DNA of 64,000 nt, from positions 1,663,832 to 1,727,831 of the forward strand of contig NZ_MLJI01000001.1 of the NCBI RefSeq assembly GCF_002095535.1. The letters are read 5' to 3'. Made by a program: the position numbers and the translations under genes. The notes beneath the pieces were generated by a model. That model saw nothing but the letters and a program-made list of their open reading frames with translations. It did no database searches and was not told where the DNA came from. Within the stretch, counting starts at the first letter, position 1, and every line of letters starts with the position of its first letter. The DNA is from Pantoea cypripedii. Lineage in GTDB: Bacteria; Pseudomonadota; Gammaproteobacteria; Enterobacterales; Enterobacteriaceae. Positions 52,640 to 60,654 of the stretch are shown here, in pieces.

Positions 52640-52855
52640 TTATTTACTGTTAAACCAGTCGTAAAACCGAAATAGCCCGGAATAAAATGCGTAAACACCG
52701 ATTAGCATAAAAATCCAGGATAATACTCCCAGCCAGCCATGTGTGTTCATTGGGCTACATGGTCCGGCCTGATTCGAAAGTGGAAATATCGTAAATAACC
52801 AGATTAAATATACTAAAAACCGGCGCTTGGGCGTGCCTGGTCCGAAGCCATTCAT
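52640..52855 (-). CDS. Small two-span membrane protein, probable microcin immunity protein
   Basis: 71 residues with two predicted membrane segments (FLVYLIWLFTIFPL, about 13-26, and WLGVLSWIFMLIGVYAFYSGLF, about 41-62) and a basic N-terminus. Class II microcin immunity proteins such as Cvi are of this size and topology. It starts 12 bases after the microcin precursor stop, with AGGA 8 bases before its ATG, and shares a terminator with it. No family match is recognised; immunity is inferred from position and form. Confidence 0.6.
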   Translation of the reverse strand: MNGFGPGTPKRRFLVYLIWLFTIFPLSNQAGPCSPMNTHGWLGVLSWIFMLIGVYAFYSGLFRFYDWFNSK

Positions 52856-52867
52856 AGTGTATTCCTG

Positions 52868-53212
52868 TCACCAGTGGCACTGTCCACCAATATTGTTAGA
52901 AGAACTATTGCCGCTGCTATTACCGCCATTATTACCGTTGCCGCCATATGGACTGTTATTGCAACCAAGACCTCCGGTAAGTGCTCCCATACCGGCTCCT
53001 GCTGCTACAGCTCCCATACCCACGGGTCCCATAGCAATGGCCCCAATGGTGCCAAGAATGGCCCCCATACCTACCTGGTTGGCGCAGCTGCTTGGGGCTC
53101 CACCTCCACGACCACCCCGGGAATCATTGTCAACACGGCCTCCCGTTGATTTGTCCGCAAAATTTCCAGCACCGGATACCATGTCCATTTCCTGAATATT
53201 CAACGTTTTCAT
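52868..53212 (-). CDS. Class II microcin precursor, exporter encoded elsewhere
   Basis: A 114-residue peptide. Its first 15 residues, MKTLNIQEMDMVSGA, align position by position with the microcin V leader MRTLTLNELDSVSGG; cleavage after GA would release 99 residues. The core has a Gly-rich, charged N-part (to about residue 42), a Gly/Ala/Met hydrophobic stretch (47-83) that could insert in membranes, and an Asn/Ser/Gly-rich tail ending QCHW. Cysteines at 43, 84 and 112. AAGGAG lies 5 bases before the ATG. There is no exporter nearby; the CvaA/CvaB-like pair at 23-27 kb is the obvious partner. Bactericidal activity is inferred. Confidence 0.75.
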   Translation of the reverse strand: MKTLNIQEMDMVSGAGNFADKSTGGRVDNDSRGGRGGGAPSSCANQVGMGAILGTIGAIAMGPVGMGAVAAGAGMGALTGGLGCNNSPYGGNGNNGGNSSGNSSSNNIGGQCHW

Positions 53213-53748
53213 ACAATCTCCTTATTGATGCCCGTTCTTAGGATCATGAAATGTAGCTAAAGATGAACGAAACTTAAATAATAGAACTCGTAACAACTAC
53301 TGGGAATTATGATGGGGTAAGGTGTTTATAATTGTAGTTGCTCAGGCTGTTATGTCGATTTTTAGAGCTTTTGCCAATAAAAATAACGTATAAACCTATT
53401 ATTATTGGTTTTCATCTAAACTTTAGGTAAACTGGTTGAGGTTTTTAGATGAAAGTGATTAAAAAAAAGAAATTAAAGTTAGCTGAAATTAATTGAATTT
53501 GTGACGAGCATTCAATAAATACATTTAATGCAGATTCTATTGCTATAGGTTAATCTGGGAATGGTTCAATTTGTAAAAACATGCGAAATTATTCAATGGA
53601 TTGTCAGATTTAAACGGTGTCTACAGCAGTGTTTAGATCATGTTACGACTACTACAAACAATCGTTAGACAGAGTGCAAAACGGGAGCCAGCTGCCCCCG
53701 TTTTTATTTGTACCAATATTGCAAACCACCATCAGCAGTGGGTTCCCG
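53213..53748. other. AT-rich region without an intact gene
   Basis: This 536-base stretch is AT-rich and holds the promoter region of the microcin operon on the minus strand. A 15-codon frame with a possible ribosome site (53449-53496, MKVIKKKKLKLAEIN) is present, but I do not call it a gene. A terminator hairpin lies at its right end. Confidence 0.5.
53681..53705. terminator. Hairpin terminator at the end of the lipoprotein gene
   Basis: ACGGGAGC-CAGCT-GCCCCCGT with one mismatch, followed by TTTTAT on the plus strand and TTTTGC on the minus strand. It can serve the lipoprotein gene that ends at 53749. Confidence 0.55.
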
Positions 53749-54159
53749 TTACCCCCGTCCTTCAAAACCATCCATATAGGTTTCCGATATCGCCTTAGCC
53801 ATATTTTCTCGCCAGCGGGGTGATACATTTTCCTTGTATTCTTTTCCGGCGAACTGGGAGGTGCCATGAATGGATTTTATGAATTCATCACTACGGAAAT
53901 AATTAACACGTTGTTGTACATCCGTTGCTGTCAGTCCGGCCTCACGATCTTTTTTCCCTTGTTGCCAGAACTGTTCGAAAAAAGGGGTCATCAGGCGGAT
54001 TGAATCCGCTTTATTCATTCTGAAATTAGGATCATTGTCATCAACAGTATGAACAAAATGAATAGCATGGCGCTTTGCACTGTTATCTGGCTGGGCACAA
54101 CTACTAAGAAAAACCAGTGATAGCGCGATGACGCTTAACGTCAGGGTATTTTTAAGCAT
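53749..54159 (-). CDS. Exc2-like lipoprotein
   Basis: 136 residues with signal peptide and lipobox (LVFLSSCAQ), then a soluble domain with HFVHTVDDNDPNFRMNKADSIRLM, FFEQFWQQGKKDREAGL and a C-terminal YMDGFEG. This pattern recalls proteins annotated as Exc2-family lipoproteins in enterobacteria; the name comes from plasmid entry exclusion, but chromosomal roles are unknown. I chose ATG 54159 to begin at the signal peptide. Confidence in the lipoprotein call is high, in the family name moderate. Confidence 0.65.
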   Translation of the reverse strand: MLKNTLTLSVIALSLVFLSSCAQPDNSAKRHAIHFVHTVDDNDPNFRMNKADSIRLMTPFFEQFWQQGKKDREAGLTATDVQQRVNYFRSDEFIKSIHGTSQFAGKEYKENVSPRWRENMAKAISETYMDGFEGRG

Positions 54160-54398
54160 ATTATATTCCATTATTTAGATAAATATCAGGCAAAAGTTTG
54201 TGATTATTGCCGTTATTCCATCTGGGGTATTTGATATCTGGCTGTAATGCCGCAAAAAGGGTGCCTGTTTACTGACCAGATTGTCAATCTTTTCCCTCAG
54301 AAAATAATCCAGGGTGATGCAGATAACATTCCCGACAGTTGAACGGTGTTTTTTGGCGGGTAAACCGTTATCGTCAGCGCTCAATGACAGGAGGGGTT

Positions 54399-54596
54399 AT
54401 GCAGGGTGTGATGAAATTCATTAAGGGCTGGCTGGTGTTTTCTCTGCTATGGGGCATTTTTATGTGGTTCGTTTCCTGGCAGGCTCAGGGAAAAGAACCC
54501 GGCCTGGCGATAGTGATGAGCCTGTATGCTGGCCTGATTTATCAGGCGTTAATGACCATGGTGGCGCGCTACAAAACCCGTAAATCACAGGCCTGA
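54399..54596 (+). CDS. Small inner-membrane protein, unknown
   Basis: 65 residues, preceded by an excellent ribosome site (AGGAGGGG). Two hydrophobic segments (GWLVFSLLWGIFMWFVSW and LAIVMSLYAGLIYQALMTMV) and a basic C-terminus (RYKTRKSQA) suggest a hairpin with both ends in the cytoplasm. I recognise no family. Confidence 0.6.
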   Translation: MQGVMKFIKGWLVFSLLWGIFMWFVSWQAQGKEPGLAIVMSLYAGLIYQALMTMVARYKTRKSQA

Positions 54597-54709
54597 TTTT
54601 TCGCATCTGCTCAAGGCTCAACACGCAGCTTTGCGCGCCACTGACACTAATTTGCAAAGCCTCAGGCAAGCTAGGCGCACTTTTGGATCATTTTGTGGGT
54701 GAGTGGATA

Positions 54710-54910
54710 ATGAGGAAGATGCCGCTAGCTGCCTGGTTTTTTCTGTTGCTGTCATTTGGATCCTGTGCGCAGCCTGTACCCGCGCCCCCCAGTATGCATG
54801 TGTACAGCGGTCGTCACTTCAATGCCGGCAACAACGGTATGGCGGATGTGGCGGAAACGCCGGATGAACATATTCAGGAAAGGCGTGATGATGTGGGATA
54901 CCATCAGTAA
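54710..54910 (+). CDS. Small exported, possibly lipidated protein, unknown
   Basis: 66 residues: MRKMPLAAWFFLLLSFGSCAQ is a signal peptide whose end (FGSC) is a poor but possible lipobox. The rest is short and hydrophilic (EHIQERRDDVGYHQ at the end). GTGAG lies before the ATG. No family recognised. Confidence 0.45.
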   Translation: MRKMPLAAWFFLLLSFGSCAQPVPAPPSMHVYSGRHFNAGNNGMADVAETPDEHIQERRDDVGYHQ

Positions 54911-54939
54911 TCCTGCCTGCAACTGAAATGTTGATGAAT

Positions 54940-54970
54940 AAAAAAGCTGCGATCGCAATGATCGCAGCGA
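54940..54970 (-). terminator. Intrinsic terminator of the chitinase gene
   Basis: Minus strand: GCTGCGATC-ATTGC-GATCGCAGC followed by TTTTTTATT, 25 bases after the chitinase stop. Confidence 0.88.
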
Positions 54971-54994
54971 AGATGAGTGGTTAACTCTGTCGTC

Positions 54995-57994
54995 TTACTT
55001 GTTGTAGTACTTCCAGGCCTGGGTCCAGCTGATACCTGTTTCTGGCTCGTAGTGTAACTGAGACCATTCGCCGGTCTGGCTACACCAACCTGCGATGACA
55101 CATTGGAACAGCTTGCCTTTGTGTTTCACCACATCACCGGCTTTATAGTCGCTACCGTAAACCCATTCAGGATAACCCGTGGAATCAGAGAGCGCCGGTA
55201 CGGTGAACTCTTTCACCAGTGTGCGGGATTCCTTACCTGCAGCGACGGACACAGTGACTTTCAGGTTCTGTACCTGATTGGTTTTGTTAACCGTAAAACT
55301 CTGTGTCGCCAGCCCATTGCTGCCACCCTGGGCACCTGATGGAAGTGTCCATTGATAGGTCGGCATGCTGGTCGCTGCAGTGGAAGAAGACACGCCACCG
55401 GCGAAAGTGATGCTGCTGCCGTTGTCTGTGGGGAGGATGACTAATCCCAGCGCATCAATAAATGCCTGATCGTGGTTTTGTGCCTCCTGAGTGACTTCAA
55501 TCTGATGCGTTTGCGTGGCAGAGCGCGCACCTTTCACACTCGAAGCATTGACTTCGACAAGGTAGTTTCCAGCAGTCAGACCCGCTTTAATCTGTCCATT
55601 CTGGTCAATACCATTAGCCACAATCTGGGAGCCCTGTTTCAGAGTCCATTGATAACTGGCCTGGTCAAAATTCGCCATGGCCTGCATTTGGGCCAGATTG
55701 GCGGATGGCATGCTGTCTGCCCCGGTAATCGCAACGGCGGGTTTCGCGACCTGAATGGTCACGAAGGCTTCGCCGGATTTTTGCTTGCTGTTAGTGGCGG
55801 TCAAACGGAATTTTGCTGAGACATCAAACAGACCCTTGGGTACCACAATTTCAGCGGATTCTTTATCGTAGGATTTAAGCGTAATTTCGCTATTGCCCTC
55901 GATACGTTCCCACTTCCAGCTCACATCCTGCTGATTACTGCTGCCGGTAACCGTATAGCCAAAACCCATATCATTGGTACCGACGACGGAGAGTGTCGTG
56001 GTATTCAGCGATACCACCGGGGCCAGACTTTCATCGGCGCTGGAAGTGCAGAAGTCTTCACCGTTAAAGTTGTAACTGGCCGGCCCGGAGAGGATCTCAT
56101 TAACTTTGGTCGGGATACCCTGCTGCGAATCGAGGATGCTGGTATCAACAACACCGTTATAGTCTTCGGTAAAGTTATAGTAGCTGCCGTTCGCCAGCTT
56201 ATTACAAACGGCCGCGTTCATACTATTCAGAATCAAACCATTATCGTTACTGGCCGCCCAGACAAACATGCCACCTAATTTATATTTTTTAAGCAGGTCA
56301 CCTTTGGCAATAACTGAGCGCTGCGAGTCAAAGGTTTCAACCTGAGCCGTTGGATTACCATTGACCGAGGCAATAGGTTTCCAGATATAGGCAGCTTCAG
56401 CCTGTTTATCGTAATAGGTATCCTGCTTTTTGCTGATAAAGGTATCGTACAATTCGCGATAGTCAGTCACACCATTTTCAAAGGTTCCATTACTGCCAAG
56501 TCCTTTACGGCTGACCTCTTCACCATTGGCAATCCCATGCCAGAAAAGTTTGTCATGCTGCGGTTTGACGCTGACACTATGCCAGCCCCGGCTATAGGCA
56601 GCGGCACCGACCACCAGTTTTTCGGAGGGGAAGTCCGGGTTATTATCGAGAATGGCTTTCACTGCGCCTTCGGCACTGAAACCGCGTTGCGCCTGTTCGC
56701 CTGTCATATCGTTACCCTGACCATCAATAACGATATTGCCCGCTTCGTCTTTGATTTTGTTCTGATTACCTTGTTGGTAATAGGTTCCGGCGATCGGTTT
56801 GGCATAGACTCCCGCATGATGGCCCGGGTTACGGGCAAAGGCACCGTACATGTCGTAAGTCATGATATTGATAAAATCAAAATCATCTTTCAGGCTGTTA
56901 AAGTCGATTGCGGCGAGTTTAGCGGGTGAGGCGCTGACGGCGGCACTCAGTTGTTTACGTTGCGCGCCGCTATATTGGGCATCCATAGCGGAACGAAGTT
57001 GTTTGACCAGCGCCGTATAGTGTTCTCTTTCATTCTGATAACCATCAATTGCCAGGTCGCCCATGGCTGACGTTCCGGTAAAACCAATGAATTCCCAGTC
57101 AAGATCGATACCGTCCACGAAAGGATATTCGCTCAGGAAATTCATAATGGATTTAACGAAAATATCACGTCCTTCTTTAGTTTCTACCATGGCGTGGAAC
57201 GGCGCACTCATTGACCAGCCGCCGACGGAGACCATCACTTTCAGCTGCGGGTTCGCTTTCTTCATTCTTTCCAGCGCTTTCAAACCAAAATATGAGGCCT
57301 GAGGATCGTAACGCGAGACGGAAAAATCACCCTGTTGTTTAGCCGGTGTATCATTACCCTCCCAGCTGGTTTCTCCGTTTTCCACCGGGAAATTACCCTG
57401 GCCGCACATGGCTTTAAGGATTTTTTGCCCGCGCTCGTTGCCTTCAGCAATCAGCCCGGTATTGTTGGTCACGGGCAAGGTAACATTACCCGGACGTTGT
57501 GCACCAAAATCACAAAGACCGAGGAAGCTCCAGAATATATGCGTAAGGTTTTTCGCCGGAACTAAATCGGCGGTATATGAGCGTTCCCAATAAGCCCATT
57601 CATCGAAATACATGCCGACGATCTTATTGCTGTTGAGCTGAAAGGGGACATTTTTTTCCAGATTCGCTGCAAATCCATTCTCATTTTCACTGAGAATCAG
57701 ATTACTACTATTCCCTGATGAAGGATAAATATCACCTGGGTTAGCATATTCCACTTTGTAAACCTGGTAATTTTTGGGGCTGTGCGGATGCAGCCCCTCC
57801 ATATCACTGCTCCATGCTTTCCATTGTATTTTTGTTTTCAGTCGGTCACCACGATGGCGGCTTACATCACCTGCGCTACCACTATGATTCTCTGCAATGG
57901 TGCCACTTTCGTCAGGTGTGACTTCGACCGCAAATGCATTACCACCATAAATAGCTGATAATGTCGCTATTGCAATTACTGATAACTTCTTCAT
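54995..57994 (-). CDS. Secreted multidomain GH18 chitinase
   Basis: 999 residues. Signal peptide 1-22 (MKKLSVIAIATLSAIYGGNAFA). An N-terminal domain is followed by the GH18 catalytic domain (about 121-600) with the SVGGWSMS motif, the catalytic DGIDLDWE (294-301, acid E301), the MTYDMYGAF substrate loop and the Trp-rich GMFVWAASND strand. Then Ig/PKD-like modules (about 660-920) and a C-terminal CBM5/12 chitin-binding module (YPEWVYGSDYKAGDVVKHKG ... GWCSQTGEW). ATG 57994 is preceded by GGAG and begins at the signal peptide. Likely secreted by a type II system, which is not in the window. Could degrade fungal or insect chitin. Confidence 0.93.
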   Translation of the reverse strand: MKKLSVIAIATLSAIYGGNAFAVEVTPDESGTIAENHSGSAGDVSRHRGDRLKTKIQWKAWSSDMEGLHPHSPKNYQVYKVEYANPGDIYPSSGNSSNLILSENENGFAANLEKNVPFQLNSNKIVGMYFDEWAYWERSYTADLVPAKNLTHIFWSFLGLCDFGAQRPGNVTLPVTNNTGLIAEGNERGQKILKAMCGQGNFPVENGETSWEGNDTPAKQQGDFSVSRYDPQASYFGLKALERMKKANPQLKVMVSVGGWSMSAPFHAMVETKEGRDIFVKSIMNFLSEYPFVDGIDLDWEFIGFTGTSAMGDLAIDGYQNEREHYTALVKQLRSAMDAQYSGAQRKQLSAAVSASPAKLAAIDFNSLKDDFDFINIMTYDMYGAFARNPGHHAGVYAKPIAGTYYQQGNQNKIKDEAGNIVIDGQGNDMTGEQAQRGFSAEGAVKAILDNNPDFPSEKLVVGAAAYSRGWHSVSVKPQHDKLFWHGIANGEEVSRKGLGSNGTFENGVTDYRELYDTFISKKQDTYYDKQAEAAYIWKPIASVNGNPTAQVETFDSQRSVIAKGDLLKKYKLGGMFVWAASNDNGLILNSMNAAVCNKLANGSYYNFTEDYNGVVDTSILDSQQGIPTKVNEILSGPASYNFNGEDFCTSSADESLAPVVSLNTTTLSVVGTNDMGFGYTVTGSSNQQDVSWKWERIEGNSEITLKSYDKESAEIVVPKGLFDVSAKFRLTATNSKQKSGEAFVTIQVAKPAVAITGADSMPSANLAQMQAMANFDQASYQWTLKQGSQIVANGIDQNGQIKAGLTAGNYLVEVNASSVKGARSATQTHQIEVTQEAQNHDQAFIDALGLVILPTDNGSSITFAGGVSSSTAATSMPTYQWTLPSGAQGGSNGLATQSFTVNKTNQVQNLKVTVSVAAGKESRTLVKEFTVPALSDSTGYPEWVYGSDYKAGDVVKHKGKLFQCVIAGWCSQTGEWSQLHYEPETGISWTQAWKYYNK

Positions 57995-58182
57995 CCCTAA
58001 ATCTCCAGTGTTTAATTCCGTAACAAGAATAAACAAAATATGTCAAAAGGAGGTTGAGGAAGTTCTTTGCAATAATAAGAATGAGAGAAGTGGCAGGAGA
58101 AATTTCTAAGTCAGGCAGAATAATAAAAAACAGGGACAGTCAGCAGGATGATATTTGCGCCTCCGTGCGCAACCTAAAATGC

Positions 58183-58431
58183 TTATTTCCTTCCCAGCAG
58201 AAAACCGACGACTATGCCGACGCTGGCTGCCAGCGCTAATCCGGTCACCGGATTTTCACGTACGCTTTTAATGACGCAATCAGCAGCATCCTGGGCCGCA
58301 TAACTGGCCTTTGCTGGATAACGTCGGGCCGCACCTTTAAGCTGATGACGGCGTGAGCCAGTGACTTCGCCCACTTTCTCTTCTACTGCCCCTGCTGCTT
58401 CATTCAATTTTGCTTCCGCTTTTCCAGTCAT
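58183..58431 (-). CDS. Small CsbD-like / ElaB-like membrane-anchored stress protein
   Basis: 82 residues. The N-terminal part (KAEAKLNEAAGAVEEKVGEVTG) has the CsbD-like repeat pattern; the C-terminal part has RENPVTGLALAASVGIVVGFLLGRK, the single-span tail of ElaB/YqjD (DUF883) proteins that bind ribosomes at the membrane. GGGAGTC precedes the ATG at 58431. A mixed architecture; stress or stationary-phase role is inferred from the families. Confidence 0.65.
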   Translation of the reverse strand: MTGKAEAKLNEAAGAVEEKVGEVTGSRRHQLKGAARRYPAKASYAAQDAADCVIKSVRENPVTGLALAASVGIVVGFLLGRK

Positions 58432-58583
58432 AAATGACTCCCTGATGGTTGTGAATCTCTCTTTCAGCGTAGTCAGGGAATACGTCACCAGCAACCGTGA
58501 GGAACAACGGGTTGTAACAGGGGTTTGCAGGAAAGCGGAATTCTGTCCAGGCTTGGTACAGGTAACCAGCGTCAGGAGGAGCG

Positions 58584-58790
58584 ATGAAACGTGACGTATT
58601 GAATGAGGACGATTATGACGAAGTTTGCCGGGTGATTGGTGATGCGGTGGTTGTGCTGGCGGAATGCGGGCACGAAACCAAAAGAGAAGAAATCACTGAC
58701 CTGCTGAAGCGTACCCGTCACCATCGCGCCCATGATGAGCGCGATGAGCAACGCATGCTGGAACATGCTATCCGGCTGATCAAGCCATGA
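58584..58790 (+). CDS. Small protein, possible YmgB/AriR-type regulator
   Basis: 68 residues after a strong ribosome site (AGGAGC). Pattern: DEVCRVIGDAVVVLAECGHETKREEITDLLK ... MLEHAIRLI, resembling the helix spacing of AriR (YmgB), a biofilm and acid-resistance regulator. The match is loose, so the name is tentative; the existence of the gene is well supported. Confidence 0.5.
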   Translation: MKRDVLNEDDYDEVCRVIGDAVVVLAECGHETKREEITDLLKRTRHHRAHDERDEQRMLEHAIRLIKP

Positions 58791-58798
58791 TAAAAATA

Positions 58799-58822
58799 CC
58801 GGACGTCAGGCGCGACGTCCGG
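58799..58822. terminator. Bidirectional terminator hairpin
   Basis: CCGGACGTC-AGGCGC-GACGTCCGG between the convergent small gene and the Ppx/GppA-like gene, with an A-rich left flank that gives a T-rich tail on the minus strand. Confidence 0.75.
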
Positions 58823-58828
58823 CCTGAT

Positions 58829-59836
58829 TTATTCCAGCAGCACACCCTGAATCAGGCTGGCTTTCACCACCGTGACGTCCTTAATTTCCAGAGCGCGCAT
58901 ATATCCTTCGACCAGCAGCAAATTGCTCACGTCGGTGGCGCGATAATCGCCAGCCAGTTCGCTATCGCCTTTCCAGACCTGTTGCTTTGACGCCTGCTCA
59001 AGCGCCGCCAGATCGTATTGGTTGCCCCTGATTTTCAGCTGATTCTTAATAGAGAAACCGTGTACACCGCCGATACCGATCACCCGACGGCTGCTGAGGT
59101 CCTGTTTAATTTGCGCCGGAACATCGTTGTGGGCATAAAACTCGACAAAACGCAGTACGGAAGGGCGCCAGGAGCCGATGGGATTCGGAGAGGTCGCGGA
59201 CGGCTGGTTTTTCAACACATCAACGATGAAGTTTTTCAGCGTCACCGAAGCCAGCTTGCCCTGATACACATCGGATACCGCTTTCCCCTGCTGTTCGCGC
59301 CAGGCGGTCATCTGCATCGAGCCGCCACCAATATCCCACACCAGCAGATCTTCATCGCGGAGTTGAGGGTCATTGAGGGCCGCTTTAGCGGAGCGGAAAC
59401 CCAGCTCAGCTTCCTGCTGTTGGCTGATAATTTTCAGCTGCACGCCCGCCTGCCGATTGAAGCGATCAATCACTGCCTGGCCGTTACCGGCAGATCGAAA
59501 AACGGCAGTCGCCACGCCGCTGATGCGTTGTGGATGATAGCGTTGCGCCTGCGTCACCAGTTGTTGCAAAGCGTTCAATCCCTGCTGCTGGATCGCCTCA
59601 TCCAGTTGATTGTTGCCGGAGTGGGCCAGGGCGTCGTTGAAACCAATCGGGCGCTGGTCCTCAAACAAGACTTTCCCCAGTTGATGCTGGCAGATATTGA
59701 CTTCAGTGACGGCAATTTTGGTGGTGCCAGAACCCATATCGATACCGGCTCGCGTTTGCCAGCAATCGTCGGCGAAGGCGAGAGACGGCAAGGTGATAAC
59801 AAATAACAGCGATACAATACGCACAGCAAATCTCAT
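58829..59836 (-). CDS. Exported Ppx/GppA-like (ASKHA-fold) phosphatase
   Basis: 335 residues with a clear Sec signal peptide (MRFAVRIVSLLFVITLPSLAFA, cleavage AFA|DD) before a Ppx/GppA core. Nucleotide/phosphate motifs are kept: GIDMGSGTTKIAV, GVATAVFRSAGNGQ, the catalytic-type Glu in ISQQQEAELGFRSA, WDIGGGSMQMT and IGIGGVHGFS. Known Ppx and GppA enzymes are cytoplasmic and hydrolyse polyphosphate or pppGpp, so a periplasmic member is unusual and its substrate unclear. ATG 59836 follows AGGAGTCACC. It lies 53 bases after a lipoprotein gene on the same strand, probably an operon. Confidence 0.85.
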   Translation of the reverse strand: MRFAVRIVSLLFVITLPSLAFADDCWQTRAGIDMGSGTTKIAVTEVNICQHQLGKVLFEDQRPIGFNDALAHSGNNQLDEAIQQQGLNALQQLVTQAQRYHPQRISGVATAVFRSAGNGQAVIDRFNRQAGVQLKIISQQQEAELGFRSAKAALNDPQLRDEDLLVWDIGGGSMQMTAWREQQGKAVSDVYQGKLASVTLKNFIVDVLKNQPSATSPNPIGSWRPSVLRFVEFYAHNDVPAQIKQDLSSRRVIGIGGVHGFSIKNQLKIRGNQYDLAALEQASKQQVWKGDSELAGDYRATDVSNLLLVEGYMRALEIKDVTVVKASLIQGVLLE

Positions 59837-59889
59837 GGTGACTCCTGTCAGAGAAAAGAAAAAAAGAACGTTAACCTGCGACGCACGGC

Positions 59890-60219
59890 TTACGGGCATG
59901 TCCAGGTGATCATGGTGTTTTGATAAGGATTGATCAGACGAAATTGTTTATCCGATAACCGCTGGGCGTAATACCCTTCGGGCGTCACTGCCGAGGGGAC
60001 ATACTGAAAACGGTCAGAGGAGTGCAATCTGCCGCTTTGCACGGTGACATCATCTTTGGTGACGGAAAACGCGTTAACCAGGTCAAAAATACGCGCTTCG
60101 GTGTTGCCCATCGCCTGTCCATAAATCGTGGCGACCTCGCCGGGACAATCCACGCCTTTTGGGGTGGAACTGCAGCCAGCCAGTAACAATAAGGTGAGAA
60201 TTACGGTAATTCGCAACAT
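59890..60219 (-). CDS. Lipoprotein, unknown, upstream of exported Ppx/GppA-like gene
   Basis: 109 residues with lipobox LLLLAGC and a soluble domain containing two further Cys (VDCPGEVATIYGQ and the terminal WTCP), which could form a disulfide. ATG 60219 after AGGAACAGG. No family recognised. The pairing with the exported ASKHA protein suggests a joint envelope function. Confidence 0.7.
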   Translation of the reverse strand: MLRITVILTLLLLAGCSSTPKGVDCPGEVATIYGQAMGNTEARIFDLVNAFSVTKDDVTVQSGRLHSSDRFQYVPSAVTPEGYYAQRLSDKQFRLINPYQNTMITWTCP

Positions 60220-60430
60220 GGTCCTGTTCCTGATTCGATCCCTGGTTTGCCGTGGTAGCAAAGTCTGCACAATGACCACGATATGCTGATCATAGCAGGT
60301 CTGGTGCCGCTTCCCATTTGCTATTTGTGTAATCGTTAAGCGAGGGGAATGTTAAAGGGTGACTTTGCTAGCAGATAAACGGTATTCTTGCCAGCATTGC
60401 GCATCAGCTTAGCAGAACAAGGGAGAAGTA

Positions 60431-60613
60431 ATGAAAGAAGAACAAGCCAGTCTAATGATTCTGCAGCACGCCATTGACAAACTCGAAGCCGATCAAAAAC
60501 AGCAGGTGATGAATTGTGTTGCGGCGCTGCGCGAGGTGATGCAGCAGTTCAATCCTGATGACGCCGGTCTGGCGCTGATGCTGGTGGCGGCCGAGGTCGC
60601 CGCCGAAGAGTAG
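60431..60613 (+). CDS. Small protein, unknown
   Basis: 60 residues, mostly helical and acidic at the end (MLVAAEVAAEE), preceded by AGGGAGAAG. No membrane segment. No family recognised; coding status is supported mainly by the ribosome site and amphipathic pattern. Confidence 0.5.
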   Translation: MKEEQASLMILQHAIDKLEADQKQQVMNCVAALREVMQQFNPDDAGLALMLVAAEVAAEE

Positions 60614-60654
60614 GACCAGCAGCGCGCCGTCAGGTCCACACGGCGCGAGTTTCT

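Noticed and set aside
52868..53212. Siderophore-carrying (class IIb) microcin reading of the Ser-rich tail
   Set aside because: Class IIb microcins end in a Ser-rich tail with a terminal Ser for siderophore attachment; this one ends QCHW and has three Cys, and no glycosyltransferase or esterase genes lie nearby.
53449..53496. 15-codon frame MKVIKKKKLKLAEIN with a possible ribosome site
   Set aside because: It recalls the start of a double-glycine leader but stops before any GG motif; too short and in very AT-rich DNA.
53681..53705. Sequence ACGGGAGCC shared with the icd terminator, as possible island end repeat
   Set aside because: The shared part is only the GC stem of a terminator; no icd coding sequence flanks it, so it does not support an attachment-site duplication.
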